64,000 nt of DNA, from contig CM077115.1 in NCBI GenBank assembly GCA_039619475.1, positions 514,496,815 to 514,560,814 on the forward strand, read 5' to 3'. The DNA comes from Icerya purchasi. Its lineage: Eukaryota; Arthropoda; Insecta; Hemiptera; Monophlebidae. This document shows positions 43,641 to 53,541 of the stretch, piece by piece; the first letter of the stretch is position 1; every line of letters begins with the position of its first letter. The notes under the pieces were generated by a model. That model was not told where the DNA came from. It searched no databases and saw only the letters and a program-made list of their open reading frames with translations. The position numbers were made by a program, and so were the translations under genes.

Positions 43641-43833
43641 AATTATTAGGCATCTGGGAATTGGTGCTGTACATTGAGAACTACTAATACTCCTGGGAGT
43701 CCGTGAACTTTGGAGCGAGGTCTGAGATGGTGCCATCGGCGTCCGTGTTGGAGTTCGTTGAGCTTTGCGATGACACCTTATGGAGGATGCCACCCTTGAT
43801 GCGTGTCGTGATTCGAGTAAAACGGAACCTCTG

Positions 43834-44920
43834 TTATCGATTCTCGAGGTGGTCATATAACTTCCGCAACATTACCACTGTTTCTGCGGCACCAAGACCG
43901 TGTTTTTGTAATGCTTCCTCGATACCGTGGATTCTGGGTGCATCATTCACATAGGTGACTAGTTGGGTGAACGTACACGGGAACTCAGTGGGACAGCTTG
44001 TTATAGCCTGCTCAATTGCGTTTGGTAACGCTAAGACATGAGACTCAGGTTTAGCTTTCTTCGCTCGTTTTTTTTCATTTACCTTAGATGGGTTTTTAAA
44101 AGGCTGTTGTTGAGAAGGCAACGAAGTTTGGGATGATCCCTCCGATCTTGGTCGCTTGGGATTACTAGGTGGAGCAATTATATCTGGAGTTGTAGTTACA
44201 TCATCCATTGTTCCCTTCATTTCAGTCAGTTTTGGCGGGAGAGATGGAAATTCTGGCTTTTTTGGAGTAACAGATTTTTTGGAATGTGGTGTGGGTAGGC
44301 CGTTTTCTTGTGGAGAAGAACTCGGGATCTAGAAGGTTTAGGTTAGCTTGGCAAATTCGCGCCAAATGACCTTCCATTTTGCAACTGAAGCATATCATAG
44401 CATCGAGAGAAGGATAGATGAAGTACGTTGTGTCGTCATGTTCAATTTTCCATAGTGGGGGAAGGCTGTTTACATCTTCTGGCTTTAAAAAGACTTGGCG
44501 CCTAAAACTAAGTATCTGTTGGTAGTCAGGAATGTTTAATCCGGCTCGGAGTGTAGTAATACTGGACGCCGACTCTATCCTCGATTCCTTGAATTTATCT
44601 AGTATGACGTTATTCGGTATTATCGGTGGAACATTTGACAAAATTACTCTCTTATTACGAGTAATTAGTGGCCTTATATTAACTGTTTTGTGGTTGTTAA
44701 TAAGTGAATCAGTGATTTCATTCGTTGCGACGTAGATACAGACACGATTGTTCGAGATTCTGGATAAATGTCTTAAGTATTCAGGGCCAATTTTTGTTCT
44801 GATTGCGACGGCATATTCATGTATTTGTACTCCATCGATAGCGTCTAAGATGATTGCCTGGTCATTAGAGGGGACAGTTTCGGTACACAAAGCATTAGAG
44901 TAATTTCTCGTTGAGGCCAT
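43834..44920 (-). pseudogene. Element D ORF1 with one CCHC knuckle
   Basis: MASTRNYSNALCTE start at 44920; RVILSNVPPIIPNN matches KVVLSNVSATIPNE of F1 ORF1. A single zinc knuckle CFSCKMEGHLARIC is complete. A one-base frame change near 44222 separates the basic C-terminal half (KKRAKKAKPESHV, nuclear-localisation-like). Compared with F1, which keeps only CPNC, this is the ancestral-looking state of the zinc motif. Confidence 0.7.
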
Positions 44921-45135
44921 TGATACAATTGTTGAATCTTTTGGAACAGAGATTCACTGTAGATAAAATACCTTTATATACAAGGTCAACAGGCACACAG
45001 TAATAAGAAAAGAAAAAAAACAAAAAAAACTTTATCATATTCGAGTAGATAAGATAAGAGTTCTAATACGTTTTGTAACAAGAAAACTAGCTCGAACAAC
45101 TTTAAATTTTTTTTTCCCCCTTAAATTTATATGGT

Positions 45136-45177
45136 CCATGTGCTGTGTGTAATTGCCGGGATTATTACAGCACATGG
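45136..45177 (-). other. Element B 3' hairpin
   Basis: CCATGTGCTGT and ACAGCACATGG pair over 11 bp with a 20-nt loop, about 20 nt from the tail. In A two outer positions differ and the stem is 9 bp. Confidence 0.65.
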
Positions 45178-45227
45178 ATCAGTGCAGGATCAGAAGTGTT
45201 TTAATATGTTAGCCGCTCTAATATGGT

Positions 45228-47920
45228 TTAGCATATCCTGGACCTGTTTTGGTTCGTTTGACAACGCAACCGTCGGTAAGTTGGAGGTGCTGCAGGCAGG
45301 CAATGTTCCAGAACGTGTTCAGCGGTTGGTGAAATTGGGGAATTGCATATGAAACAGGCAGAGGGAGGAGATATTCCTTCCAGCAGATAGTTATGGGATA
45401 TTACTGTGTGCCCTATGCAGAGTCTAGTTAATGCTGCAAACTCTCTGCGGGACATGGATATCGGTGGCCACCAAGGCTCAGTGCTCACCTAAATGGATCG
45501 CAGCCATGATGTGTGAGCCGACCACATAATTTCCCATGTCTCTGCCTTATGTTGCTGAAAAAAGGGTGGCCCCAGCTGAGGCAGAGGGGCACCTTCGGGC
45601 ATTGGACTATATGTTGTTGCCCTAGCAGCCAAGTTCACACGCTCATTCCCCAGCACACCGGTATGACCCGGGACCCACAAGAATGTTACCTGTGAGCCAG
45701 CCCGGAAAAGCACATTAATGATGCGCATTATTTTTCGTGATAATATGTGAGAGGTTTTAGGTGTCTGGAGTGTCCTAATCGATTGCAAGGAATCTGTGAT
45801 TAGAAATGCATTTCGACGTTGGGGGTAAGACTGCAGATATTCTCTCAAGCAGAAGAAAATACCATACAGCTCCCCCTCCAGCACTGAACAGAAGTCGTGG
45901 AGCCGAACCGCATGAACAACTCCCTCCACCTCGTAGGCGCAAGCCACCGGCGAGGACTCATTGAGGGGGTTTGCTTTGGCACCATCTGTATACAGCTGTC
46001 TGTAGCTGGGAAAAAGTTGCATTTTTTCCGCCACGTACTGGGACGGCAGAATGACATCCTGGTCCGAGCGATCGCTCAGCAGAGATTAATCCGCAACAAT
46101 CGGAGTATCCTCCCAGGGGAGTTCAACATGCTGATGTGCAAGGTCAGAGTTCCAGTTAATTCCTCTTTTCTTAAGGATGGCTAGTACACTGGGGAGGGGA
46201 TCGTTTGGGAAAGACGGTAGTGGGATTTCTGAATTATCGTTGTGACGTAATTTAGCTTGGTACCAGTAAAATAAATCTCTGAATTCATAAGAATTTCGGA
46301 TAACCGTTAAGGGTGAGATGCCCGCTAGTGAACAGATTTCCAACGATGGCGACGTCCTATGCGCTCCCAAGATAATTCGTATAGCAGTGTGATGGATTGT
46401 GTCAAGTGATTTAAGGAGTGCTTTGTTTGATGAGGAATAAACTTGGCACCCATAGGTCAATTTACTTAAAGTGAGAGATTTGTACACGGTTAGCAGGAGC
46501 TTAGGATCTATGCTATATTTCGGATTTGACAGACATTTTAGTATATTTAAGGATTTCATGCATTTATTTTTAAGATGGTGAATGTGATGTGACCATGACA
46601 GTTTTTCATCAAACACAAGACCCAAGAATTTAATTGTGTGGAGCAACGGGAGTGGTGAATTCCTTAGGAAAAGAGTTATGTCGGAATCGGGATCACGCTG
46701 GCGTCTCTTGTGAAATTTCACACATACGGATTTTGTCGGAGAGAATTCCAGGCCATTGTTATCAGCCCATATTTCCAAGTTATTGATTGTTGATTGAAGG
46801 ATTGATCTCGCATTGGACGGAAGGTTAGAAGGAAGGGATATATTAAGATCATCAATATATAAGCGGGCTGTAACTGGCGGCCGTATACAATCTGCATATA
46901 TCATTTATGCATAATATAAACAATGTTACGCTCAGCGCTGAGCCTTGCGGAATACTATTTTCGATAAGGAAGGAGGAAGATATTTTGGAGCCAATCCTAA
47001 CTCGGATCGCCCTATCAGAAAGAAAGTTAAGGATGAAATTGCCCATGTTTCCGCTGATTCCGGCGTTCTTCAGCTTAACGCGGTCGAAAGCTTTTTCAAG
47101 GTCAAAAAAGACCGAATATAAGTATTGCTTTTTGTTTTGGGCTGTAAGTATTTGCCTTTGGAGGCTCAGAAGGTGCATAATTGCGGATTTTGATGTACGG
47201 CCACCGACCTGGATTGCAGATAGGATCTCCAAAGATTCTAGGACGGAATAGAGACTCCTATTCACCATTTTTTCCAGAGTTTTTGAAAGGACTGATATTA
47301 AGGAAATTGGCCTGTAACTTTGAGGAAGGAAAGGATCTTTGTTTGATTTAAGAACAGGGATTACTAAAGCAGTTTTCCAGGAGTTAGGGATGGATGATGA
47401 GGACCAGATTTGATTATAAATATGCAGTAGAAGACTTTTAGCGGAATGAGAAAGATGTTTCAACATGAGTGGGTGAATTGAATCCGCACTGGGCGCACTG
47501 TTTCTAGTTTTATTTAGTTGGAAGTTCAATTCATCTATTGAGAAAGGAAGGTTGAACGCTTCATCTTTCTCGGAAAGGAATGATATTGGTTCACTTTCCA
47601 CAGATGTTTTTTGTGCGAAGAAATTGGGTGTGTACGAGGCAGAGGAAGAAACATTTGTGAAGTGGAGCGCAAAAGCATCCGCCACCTCGGATTCATCTGT
47701 CACCAGCGTCCCATTTATAAGTAAGGAGGGGGTCGGAGTGGAGCTAGGGTTACCATTCAGCGCCTTTATCTTCTTCCACATTATCGCACATGGTGTGTCC
47801 TTTGAGATCGACGAGACAAAGGCTACCCAAGATTGCCGCTTTTCAATTCGTATAAGCAGTCGGGCTTTAGCTCTGTATTTTTTGAAATCGATTAAGTCTT
47901 GCTGCGACCTCGTTGCCTTG
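45228..47920 (-). pseudogene. Element B ORF2: RT, RNase H, C-terminus
   Basis: RT: NSAPSADSIHPLMLK, YRPISLISVLSKTLEK, FFDLEKAFDRV then a 21-bp in-frame loss, NSIPQGSALSV; a frameshift near 46860-46900; catalytic box YIDDLNIS; FLGLVFDEKLSW. A break near 46080 precedes RNase H: YTDGAKAN, VLEGELYG, LITDSLQS and VPGHTGVLGNERVNLAA, with the first three acidic residues present. A stop near 45488 separates CFICNSPISPTAEHVLEHC, the zinc-like end. YIDD is shared with A, so it is a family trait. Confidence 0.8.
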
Positions 47921-48858
47921 AACTTTTTAAGTGCTCTTTTCCGTTAGGATATTGCGGACTTAATTTCTGGGCACCACCATGGAACGCATCGGCGCTGATA
48001 ATTCGATGTGGACGGAATCGTTGCTCGGGCTGCATTATTGATCGCAAGAGTGAAGATGGACAAGTTTTCTTCTATACTTAGTGCAGGGCGATCGGGTATT
48101 ATAGTTTTATCTCGATAAGTGCTCCAGTCCGCCTTCTGGAACGCGAATCGTGGTTGCACATGGATAGGGCGTCGCGTGGGTGACCGAGTAGGAAAATGAA
48201 TAAAAATGGGGTAATGGTCACTGGAGCATAAATCCTGGTGCACCATGATGTTTACGTAAGGGATCAGCATCGTTGAAATGAAGGCAAGGTCTATTGTTGA
48301 AAACGTGTTGTGAGTTGCATTGAAGTGTGTATGGGACGGAGGTCTCAGCAATATTAAGTCGCTTCCTAGTACGCAGTCAGAAATTACTTTTCCCCTCATA
48401 TTGGTATAGGCAGCACCCCATTGAGGGGAATGAGCGTTAAAATCACCTATCCAAGTCACGGGAGTGGGTAACTGACGAAGAAACCTCTCAATCTGAGCTT
48501 CAGAAATATTTACTGAAGGAGGAAAATAACAGTTACATATTGTTATAGAAGGGAAAGAAAGGGATGGCAGCTTTACTGTAACTGTTACTGCTTGTAGCTC
48601 TGTGGTAATACTAAGGAGTTGGGATGGGAAAGACTTATGCACTAGTGTGGCGACACCTCCACACGCTGATATTCCTTGAGAGTAGTCTGATCGGTAGACT
48701 AAAACATTTTTAAGCGAGAAAGACTGGGTTGGTTTCAAATGCGTTTCTTGGAGACAGATGATGCCCGGCGTCCAATCACTAATTAGTAATTTGAGTTCTT
48801 CTATATGCTTGAAAAGGCCTCTGCAGTTCCATTGCATAATACTGTCTCTAGTAGCCAT
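47920..48858 (-). CDS. Element B ORF2: APE endonuclease domain
   Basis: MATRDSIMQWNCRGLFK start; CLQETHLKPTQ, GGVATLVHKS, ICNCYFPPSV, the catalytic TWIGDFNAHSPQWG, IDLAFISTML and CSSDHYPIFIHF. All metal-binding and catalytic residues are visible. The domain is open to about 47944, where RRCVPWWCPEIKSAIS is followed by a frame break. The element's ability to nick DNA is plausible if expressed. Confidence 0.8.
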
Positions 48859-48930
48859 TATTAATTAATTAATTTATTTTGAGAATGAGTCAAATAATAA
48901 TTGTAATACTTTATGGACAAGGGAAGTTTA

Positions 48931-50778
48931 TTAATTTGTGTTGGATACGTTGCAGTCGCTATGATGTCGTTCGTCTTCAGACGTTGTGATCGTTTGTTCC
49001 GATAATTTCCTTATAATTCGGGAGCAGCGACTTTTAATGCTTCTGCCGATAAGATATGGTTTAACTGCTGCCAGCATGTATACTAGCTCGTCATAACTCC
49101 TTGTATAATCAGTTGCATAGGAGATGTACTTTGGGTTCGTCGCTACTGCCTGGATAAATGTTTTGAATTCTTCAAATCCCATCATAAACGTTGGTTGTTC
49201 GGCGTTGAAAAGGTGCTTTTCTTTTTCAGTTACGTCTCTTGGCTCTCGGGTTGGCTGTTCGTTATGCGGCTCAGCTGGTGCATGCTCTTCTTTCTTATCT
49301 GGTTGATTAATGTAGAGAGCTGGCCGTTTTGGTAGCGGCCGTGATGGGATAATCGCCGGCCTCGGGTCAGCAAGTGCTTCTGGGATCTTGGGATGAGGCC
49401 GTTTTAGGGGACTAGCGTCCGTGTCCATCTCTATTTCCGGCTGCTCAATTGTGGTATTTGAATTTATTTTGTCTGGACCTGTGGTGTCTATTGTTAAGGG
49501 GAAGACATGGGTTTCCTTATGTACTGTCTGGGGTAAATTGCTATCATGGTCCGCGGTTTGTTGAGTTTGGCAGATGATGTCTGGACGGCTGGAATGACTC
49601 TCTTGTTGCGTGTTCACTAGTTTATTCTCTTTTCTGCAGTTTGGACATACGTGGTCTTCAATTTGGATGAAAATTCTGTGATTGTGGTCATTATTTCGTA
49701 ATAAAAATGATCTAGGAATATTTGCACAGTTCATATGCTCGATATACAACTGTCTTTGCCAGCTTATTACATGTGCAAACTCATCGTCCGAGGGGTTGAC
49801 TCTTAATATTGATATTGGTGATAGTAGCTTAAGGGATAGTGCTGAAACGAGGTATGACGAAACTGTTTCGTTCGGTATAGTGGCCGATACGTTTGATAGA
49901 ACAACTTTATTAGCTGGTTGTCTAATTCGTGCTGCCTGAATTGTCCGCTCTGCTAATGTAATCGTTCCGCCTCCAGCAAAAAAATTTTCAGTTATTTTTT
50001 GCGATTTAAGGAAAATAATTATACGGTCTCGACTGATACGAGACCCCGCAATTATATCGAGATTACTGCCGGTGACTGCTTTCACTGCAGTAAAATAGTC
50101 TCTGAGCGTATTTGGCAGGAAATATGGCAGGATGATGTGCTGTTCGTCTTTTGGATGATTAAAAGCTGTTAGCGGTGTCATTTTCGTTGACTTCACTTTA
50201 TCAGTGAAAAAGATATTTTGTTTATTTAACGAATTACGATTTTCAGAAGACTCGGTTTGAATTTTAATTGTATCAACTAACGTGCTCGATTTCGGTTTTG
50301 TGTTATCAAGGGATGTGTTGATTATATTAGATTGATTATTATCTGCATCCGCGGCGCGGGAGTGTGTAGTGCTTTGTTTGACGGTAGCGGTTGACGATAA
50401 TGCTACGGCTGCGGTGTGAAGTTGGTGTGTATTGTCTGTTGATCGGATGATCGGTTGCGTATGTGGGGTAGGTACTTGTGTAAGCGTGTTAGTGACATGT
50501 GTGTTCGGGTTAGTTGTGTACGTGTGAGAGGTGGTTGTGTGTGTAATTATCTTACTGTTCGCGTTACTCTGGTTTGGAGCGCGCGGAAGAGGATCTGCAG
50601 AGATCGACTGATTCTTATCAGCGGTTGCGGCGGCCGGCTTATGCGGAGGTGTGTTGTGTGTGTCGGTGTGGCTCTTACCTGGTTTGTGTGCTGCGTACTT
50701 ACTACCGGTGGTCGTTTTGCTTCCGTCCGGTTTCGGTGCGGTGGCCAGCGTGTTTGCTGGCGGCGGTGAGAGGGGCAT
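48931..50778 (-). CDS. Element B ORF1 (615 aa)
   Basis: An uninterrupted frame starting MPLSPPPANTLATAPK. Low-complexity Thr/Asn/His-rich N-terminus (TTTSHTYTTNPNTHV) to about residue 190, then KVKSTKMTPLTAFNH, IIAGSRISRDRIIIF, KVVLSNVSATIPNET and ISWQRQLYIEHMNC, an RRM-like RNA-binding arrangement. The zinc motif is reduced to CPNC with no following His/Cys. The C-terminal half is charged (DVTEKEKHLF) and ends with a basic helix (GRSIKSRCSRIIRKL). Expected to coat element RNA. The stop is 72 bp before the ORF2 start. Confidence 0.8.
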   Translation of the reverse strand: MPLSPPPANTLATAPKPDGSKTTTGSKYAAHKPGKSHTDTHNTPPHKPAAATADKNQSISADPLPRAPNQSNANSKIITHTTTSHTYTTNPNTHVTNTLTQVPTPHTQPIIRSTDNTHQLHTAAVALSSTATVKQSTTHSRAADADNNQSNIINTSLDNTKPKSSTLVDTIKIQTESSENRNSLNKQNIFFTDKVKSTKMTPLTAFNHPKDEQHIILPYFLPNTLRDYFTAVKAVTGSNLDIIAGSRISRDRIIIFLKSQKITENFFAGGGTITLAERTIQAARIRQPANKVVLSNVSATIPNETVSSYLVSALSLKLLSPISILRVNPSDDEFAHVISWQRQLYIEHMNCANIPRSFLLRNNDHNHRIFIQIEDHVCPNCRKENKLVNTQQESHSSRPDIICQTQQTADHDSNLPQTVHKETHVFPLTIDTTGPDKINSNTTIEQPEIEMDTDASPLKRPHPKIPEALADPRPAIIPSRPLPKRPALYINQPDKKEEHAPAEPHNEQPTREPRDVTEKEKHLFNAEQPTFMMGFEEFKTFIQAVATNPKYISYATDYTRSYDELVYMLAAVKPYLIGRSIKSRCSRIIRKLSEQTITTSEDERHHSDCNVSNTN

Positions 50779-50841
50779 CTCACGAGACAGCCCCGAACGT
50801 AATATTTCTTATCAACAAGACGAAACGCGAGAAACACAACT

Positions 50842-51994
50842 GTAATCTAATACTTATTTAATTTCTTCATTGTTCATTAATAGAAAAGATGCAGGTAAGT
50901 TGGTTACTTTTACATATGGAGATCTTTTTCTTGTTTCTGTAATAAAAAAAGTCCCCTTTTTACTGATGTTCTACATCGATTTTATGACTTTTTCTTTATC
51001 TTGTTTTAATTATTAACAAATCTTTTGTTCCGTGCCACATTGGTAAAAATTTAAGTTCCGATGGTTTTATAGATTCTTTCAAAACGTTTTCAGCGAGCTC
51101 TGCTGAAAATTGAAATAATTTTTGTCATGGTGTTATTTCTTTTAGTTTTTCAATTTTATTTCCATCATCAGTTACTTTAATTTTGAGAACTTTGATTTAA
51201 ACGCACGTAATTTACCAGTGTTTTTAATAATATCCGATATTATCTCTGAGAATTTTTTTGTCTTATCTTTTTCTAAGGTTTTCATTACAGGTCGTAAGAA
51301 TCAAGCAGCGCGGATGAGGACACATCATCCGCTAAAGCTACATTAATTTTAGATATTAAATTTGTAATAGATATGTTAATGCTGTTTTAACGAGCTCTTT
51401 TTTGTCCTAATTTCGGCCCCACATCCACCAGAAATGGCAGTATTTTAGAACAGACAATCTCACGTAGAGACATCGTGTACTACTTAATATATTTTTGGTG
51501 TACTATATATTCATGTAGAATATCTGGTAACACCGTTAAGCTGTTGAAATGAGGATTTATCTTGGAGAATACAAACGACACTAAAGTACGTATGTAATAA
51601 TTACCCACTTTGCGAAATGTCATCAATTACTTATCGTAGACGCTACTCCCCTTTTATATATAATCGTAGAGGCATCTCCGACGATAAACAATAACACAGA
51701 CGCAGTAAATTACGTCGTTCACATCCGGAATAATAATAAAATGTTTTGAAATTTAAAGCTATTATTACTATTATTATTACTACTATTTCTGTTTTTTTCT
51801 TCTTTTTCTTTGGCCGTCTTAAATTACTGTGTTGATGTAGGCCATCCTTTATACTTTCCATCTTCCTCTATCTTGTGTTTTCCGAATTATTACTATTTTT
51901 ATCCTTATCATTGTATCTTTTTAAATTAATTAATAAAGATGTACATTACATTGTTATTTTATTTATTTGTGTATCATATGCATTTTTGTTACAG
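50842..51994. other. AT-rich intronic segment before the second S28 exon
   Basis: No gene or element recognised. Ends with the splice acceptor TTTTTGTTACAG at 51994. Confidence 0.4.
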
Positions 51995-52121
51995 ATAGAT
52001 CGCTATGCGGCCTTGAATATATTTCTTGCAGAGAAGTTTCATGTAAAATGTATAGACTACAAGTATACAAACGAAGTTGATTCGTTAAGTAAAACCGACT
52101 GGAACCACACAAAAAATGGCT
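51995..52121 (+). CDS. Serine peptidase S28 family, internal exon (second seen)
   Basis: Encodes IDRYAALNIFLAEKFHVKC, DYKYTNEVDSL and SKTDWNHTKNG, between acceptor TTACAG and donor GTGAGT (52122). S28 members have a DRYAAVN-like helix, then a C-x-DY-Y block and a Trp before the GGRQW motif; the order fits exactly. It joins the exon at 10382 in phase 0 and the next exon in phase 1. The short intron 52122-52631 (510 bp) holds nothing else I can recognise. Confidence 0.85.
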
Positions 52122-52631
52122 GTGAGTTGGTTTTTTTTATGATTTAATACATAATTATAGGAAACCATATAAATGTGCTAAAGGTTTAAGTATATCCACG
52201 GTTTATTGCGCATATAGGTTTAAAAAATATATGAAATAAAATTTAATTTTCTTTTAATTTTCAAAAGATTATATTCTTATCATCCCTTTTTTTTATTATA
52301 ATGTTCAAATTTGGATCACCTTCCTGCGCATATCATCCTGTTATATTTTTGTATAAAGTTTTTAAATTTAAATCTTTTTCTTCTTCTCTCCTTGTTTTTC
52401 AATACTAATAACATACTTTTCAGAATAAAATATAAATCGACTATAAATAACTTAATCGTTATAATTAATTCGTCATTGTAGCTGATATTGAGTAAAAAAA
52501 TAGTGCGAATTTTTTAACATTTACAGTTTGCAATAATTAAATAATGATTTTATTCTTGAAATTTCACATTATGCGTTGGCACGTCTAGCAAAAGAACTGT
52601 AACTTAAAGTTAAATTGTTTATATTTTTAAG

Positions 52632-52764
52632 ATCGACAGTGGAATTATCAAACATGTACAGAATTCGGATTTTTCACGATAGCCACTAAGGATACTGACT
52701 TATTCGGTCCACATTTCGACGTCAACTTCTTTATACAGGAATGTATAGATATATTTGGATTTAG
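52632..52764 (+). CDS. Serine peptidase S28 family, internal exon (third seen)
   Basis: With the last base of the previous exon it encodes [15 protein letters not shown], then [16 protein letters not shown] and IDIFGF. RQW-YQ-C-EFG is the most recognisable signature of S28 peptidases. The exon ends with donor GTAAGT at 52765 in phase 2. The Asp and His of the catalytic triad are expected in later exons, not found in this window. Relic LINE K begins within about 10-15 bp of the donor. Confidence 0.9.
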
Positions 52765-52774
52765 GTAAGTTATA

Positions 52775-53243
52775 ATACGATAATAGGGGGTTTATTGCTT
52801 TTGCACAAGGACGCTTTAGGCGTGGAGTACTGTAACGCCAAAAGAACAGCATCATAAAATGTATAATATTTATCTAAAGCGGTGATCACAGAGTTAATCA
52901 TTGTAAGATTTTGATCAACTAACTCACGAAATATATTCCAGTTCTCATCCATAAATTTCCAACGCAATATATTATTTTCAGATTGATCTTACTGACGGTT
53001 GGATGACATTGAGTTGTTTTTGTATTTATAGTGATCATGATGGGGGGAAGTGATCACTACTTAAAGAGGTTGATAGAACTTCCCATGAACAATCGAGTGT
53101 CATTGAGGATGATGCTAAGGTTAAATCAACAGGGTTATTAACATGAAGGGGATTTTCAAGTTTGGTTTTGGAACTCTCATTCAATAAGCACACGGATAAG
53201 AGTTAATAATGAGGTCGAGTTTTTGCGTTGTTATGGTCATAAC
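52775..53243 (-). pseudogene. Relic LINE K, endonuclease second half and linker
   Basis: On the minus strand: LLNESSKTKLENPLHVNN, VDLTLASSSMTLDCSW and SLSSDHFPP, the C-terminal APE endonuclease motifs, then a linker-like ENWNIFRELVDQNLTMI. Continues the fragment at 60120-61650; element H sits between them exactly inside the CW-G step of the endonuclease motif. Ends near the S28 donor site. Confidence 0.7.
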
Positions 53244-53298
53244 CCAGCATGCAAACGTCGTGCGTTATCTCTTGTTTGCTCGCGTTCTTGTCCGGCTT

Positions 53299-53335
53299 AT
53301 CAGCTCGCATTGTTAACGGCATATCGGTGAGATCG
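53299..53335 (+). promoter_or_regulatory. Conserved 5' UTR motif in element H
   Basis: ATCAGCTCGC at 53299 and GGTGAGATCG at 53326-53335, as in E and G. Confidence 0.4.
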
Positions 53336-53541
53336 TTTCTTTTGTTTATTTATAATACGCTAAATCTTCTCTATTCATACATAGATTTGATTTTATTTCG
53401 AAGAGTAATACGTGTTGTTTCGAACAGTATTTATTTTTATTTATTTATTTTATTCTATTTTATTATTTTTTAATTTGTCTTTCTTTTACTATCATTTATT
53501 TATTTCCTTTTTTCTCCTCCCATTTTTTTTTGGATTAATTG

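Larger units (their letters stand above)
39708..44995 (-). mobile_element. Element D: I-like LINE with RNase H, degraded
   Basis: Reads on the minus strand from an uncertain 5' end near 44995 to a T15 run (39708-39722) representing the poly(A) tail. ORF1 has one zinc knuckle and ORF2 has endonuclease, RT and RNase H. The 3' end (ATAAATAAAATTTAATAAA) resembles that of C, suggesting a related clade. It interrupts a 5' UTR of the E/G/H type. Confidence 0.75.
45107..50841 (-). mobile_element. Element B: near full-length family F1 I-like LINE
   Basis: On the minus strand from AGTTGTGTTTCTCGCG (50841) to a T9 run at 45107-45115. Same family as A, with which it is very similar throughout and in inverted orientation. 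It keeps ORF1, endonuclease, RT, RNase H and the C-terminal region. Damage is limited: a 21-bp in-frame loss in RT relative to A, and a few frame breaks. No clear target-site duplication seen. Confidence 0.85.
10545..51994 (+). other. 41.4-kb intron of the S28 peptidase gene
   Basis: The donor GTAAGT at 10545 and the acceptor TTACAG ending at 51994 bound an intron whose flanking exons join in phase 0 without disturbing the protein. By my boundaries most of it is retrotransposon: RTE, A, C, E, G, D and B account for roughly 34 kb. Orientation is mixed (A, E, G sense; RTE, C, D, B antisense to the host gene). Confidence 0.75.
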
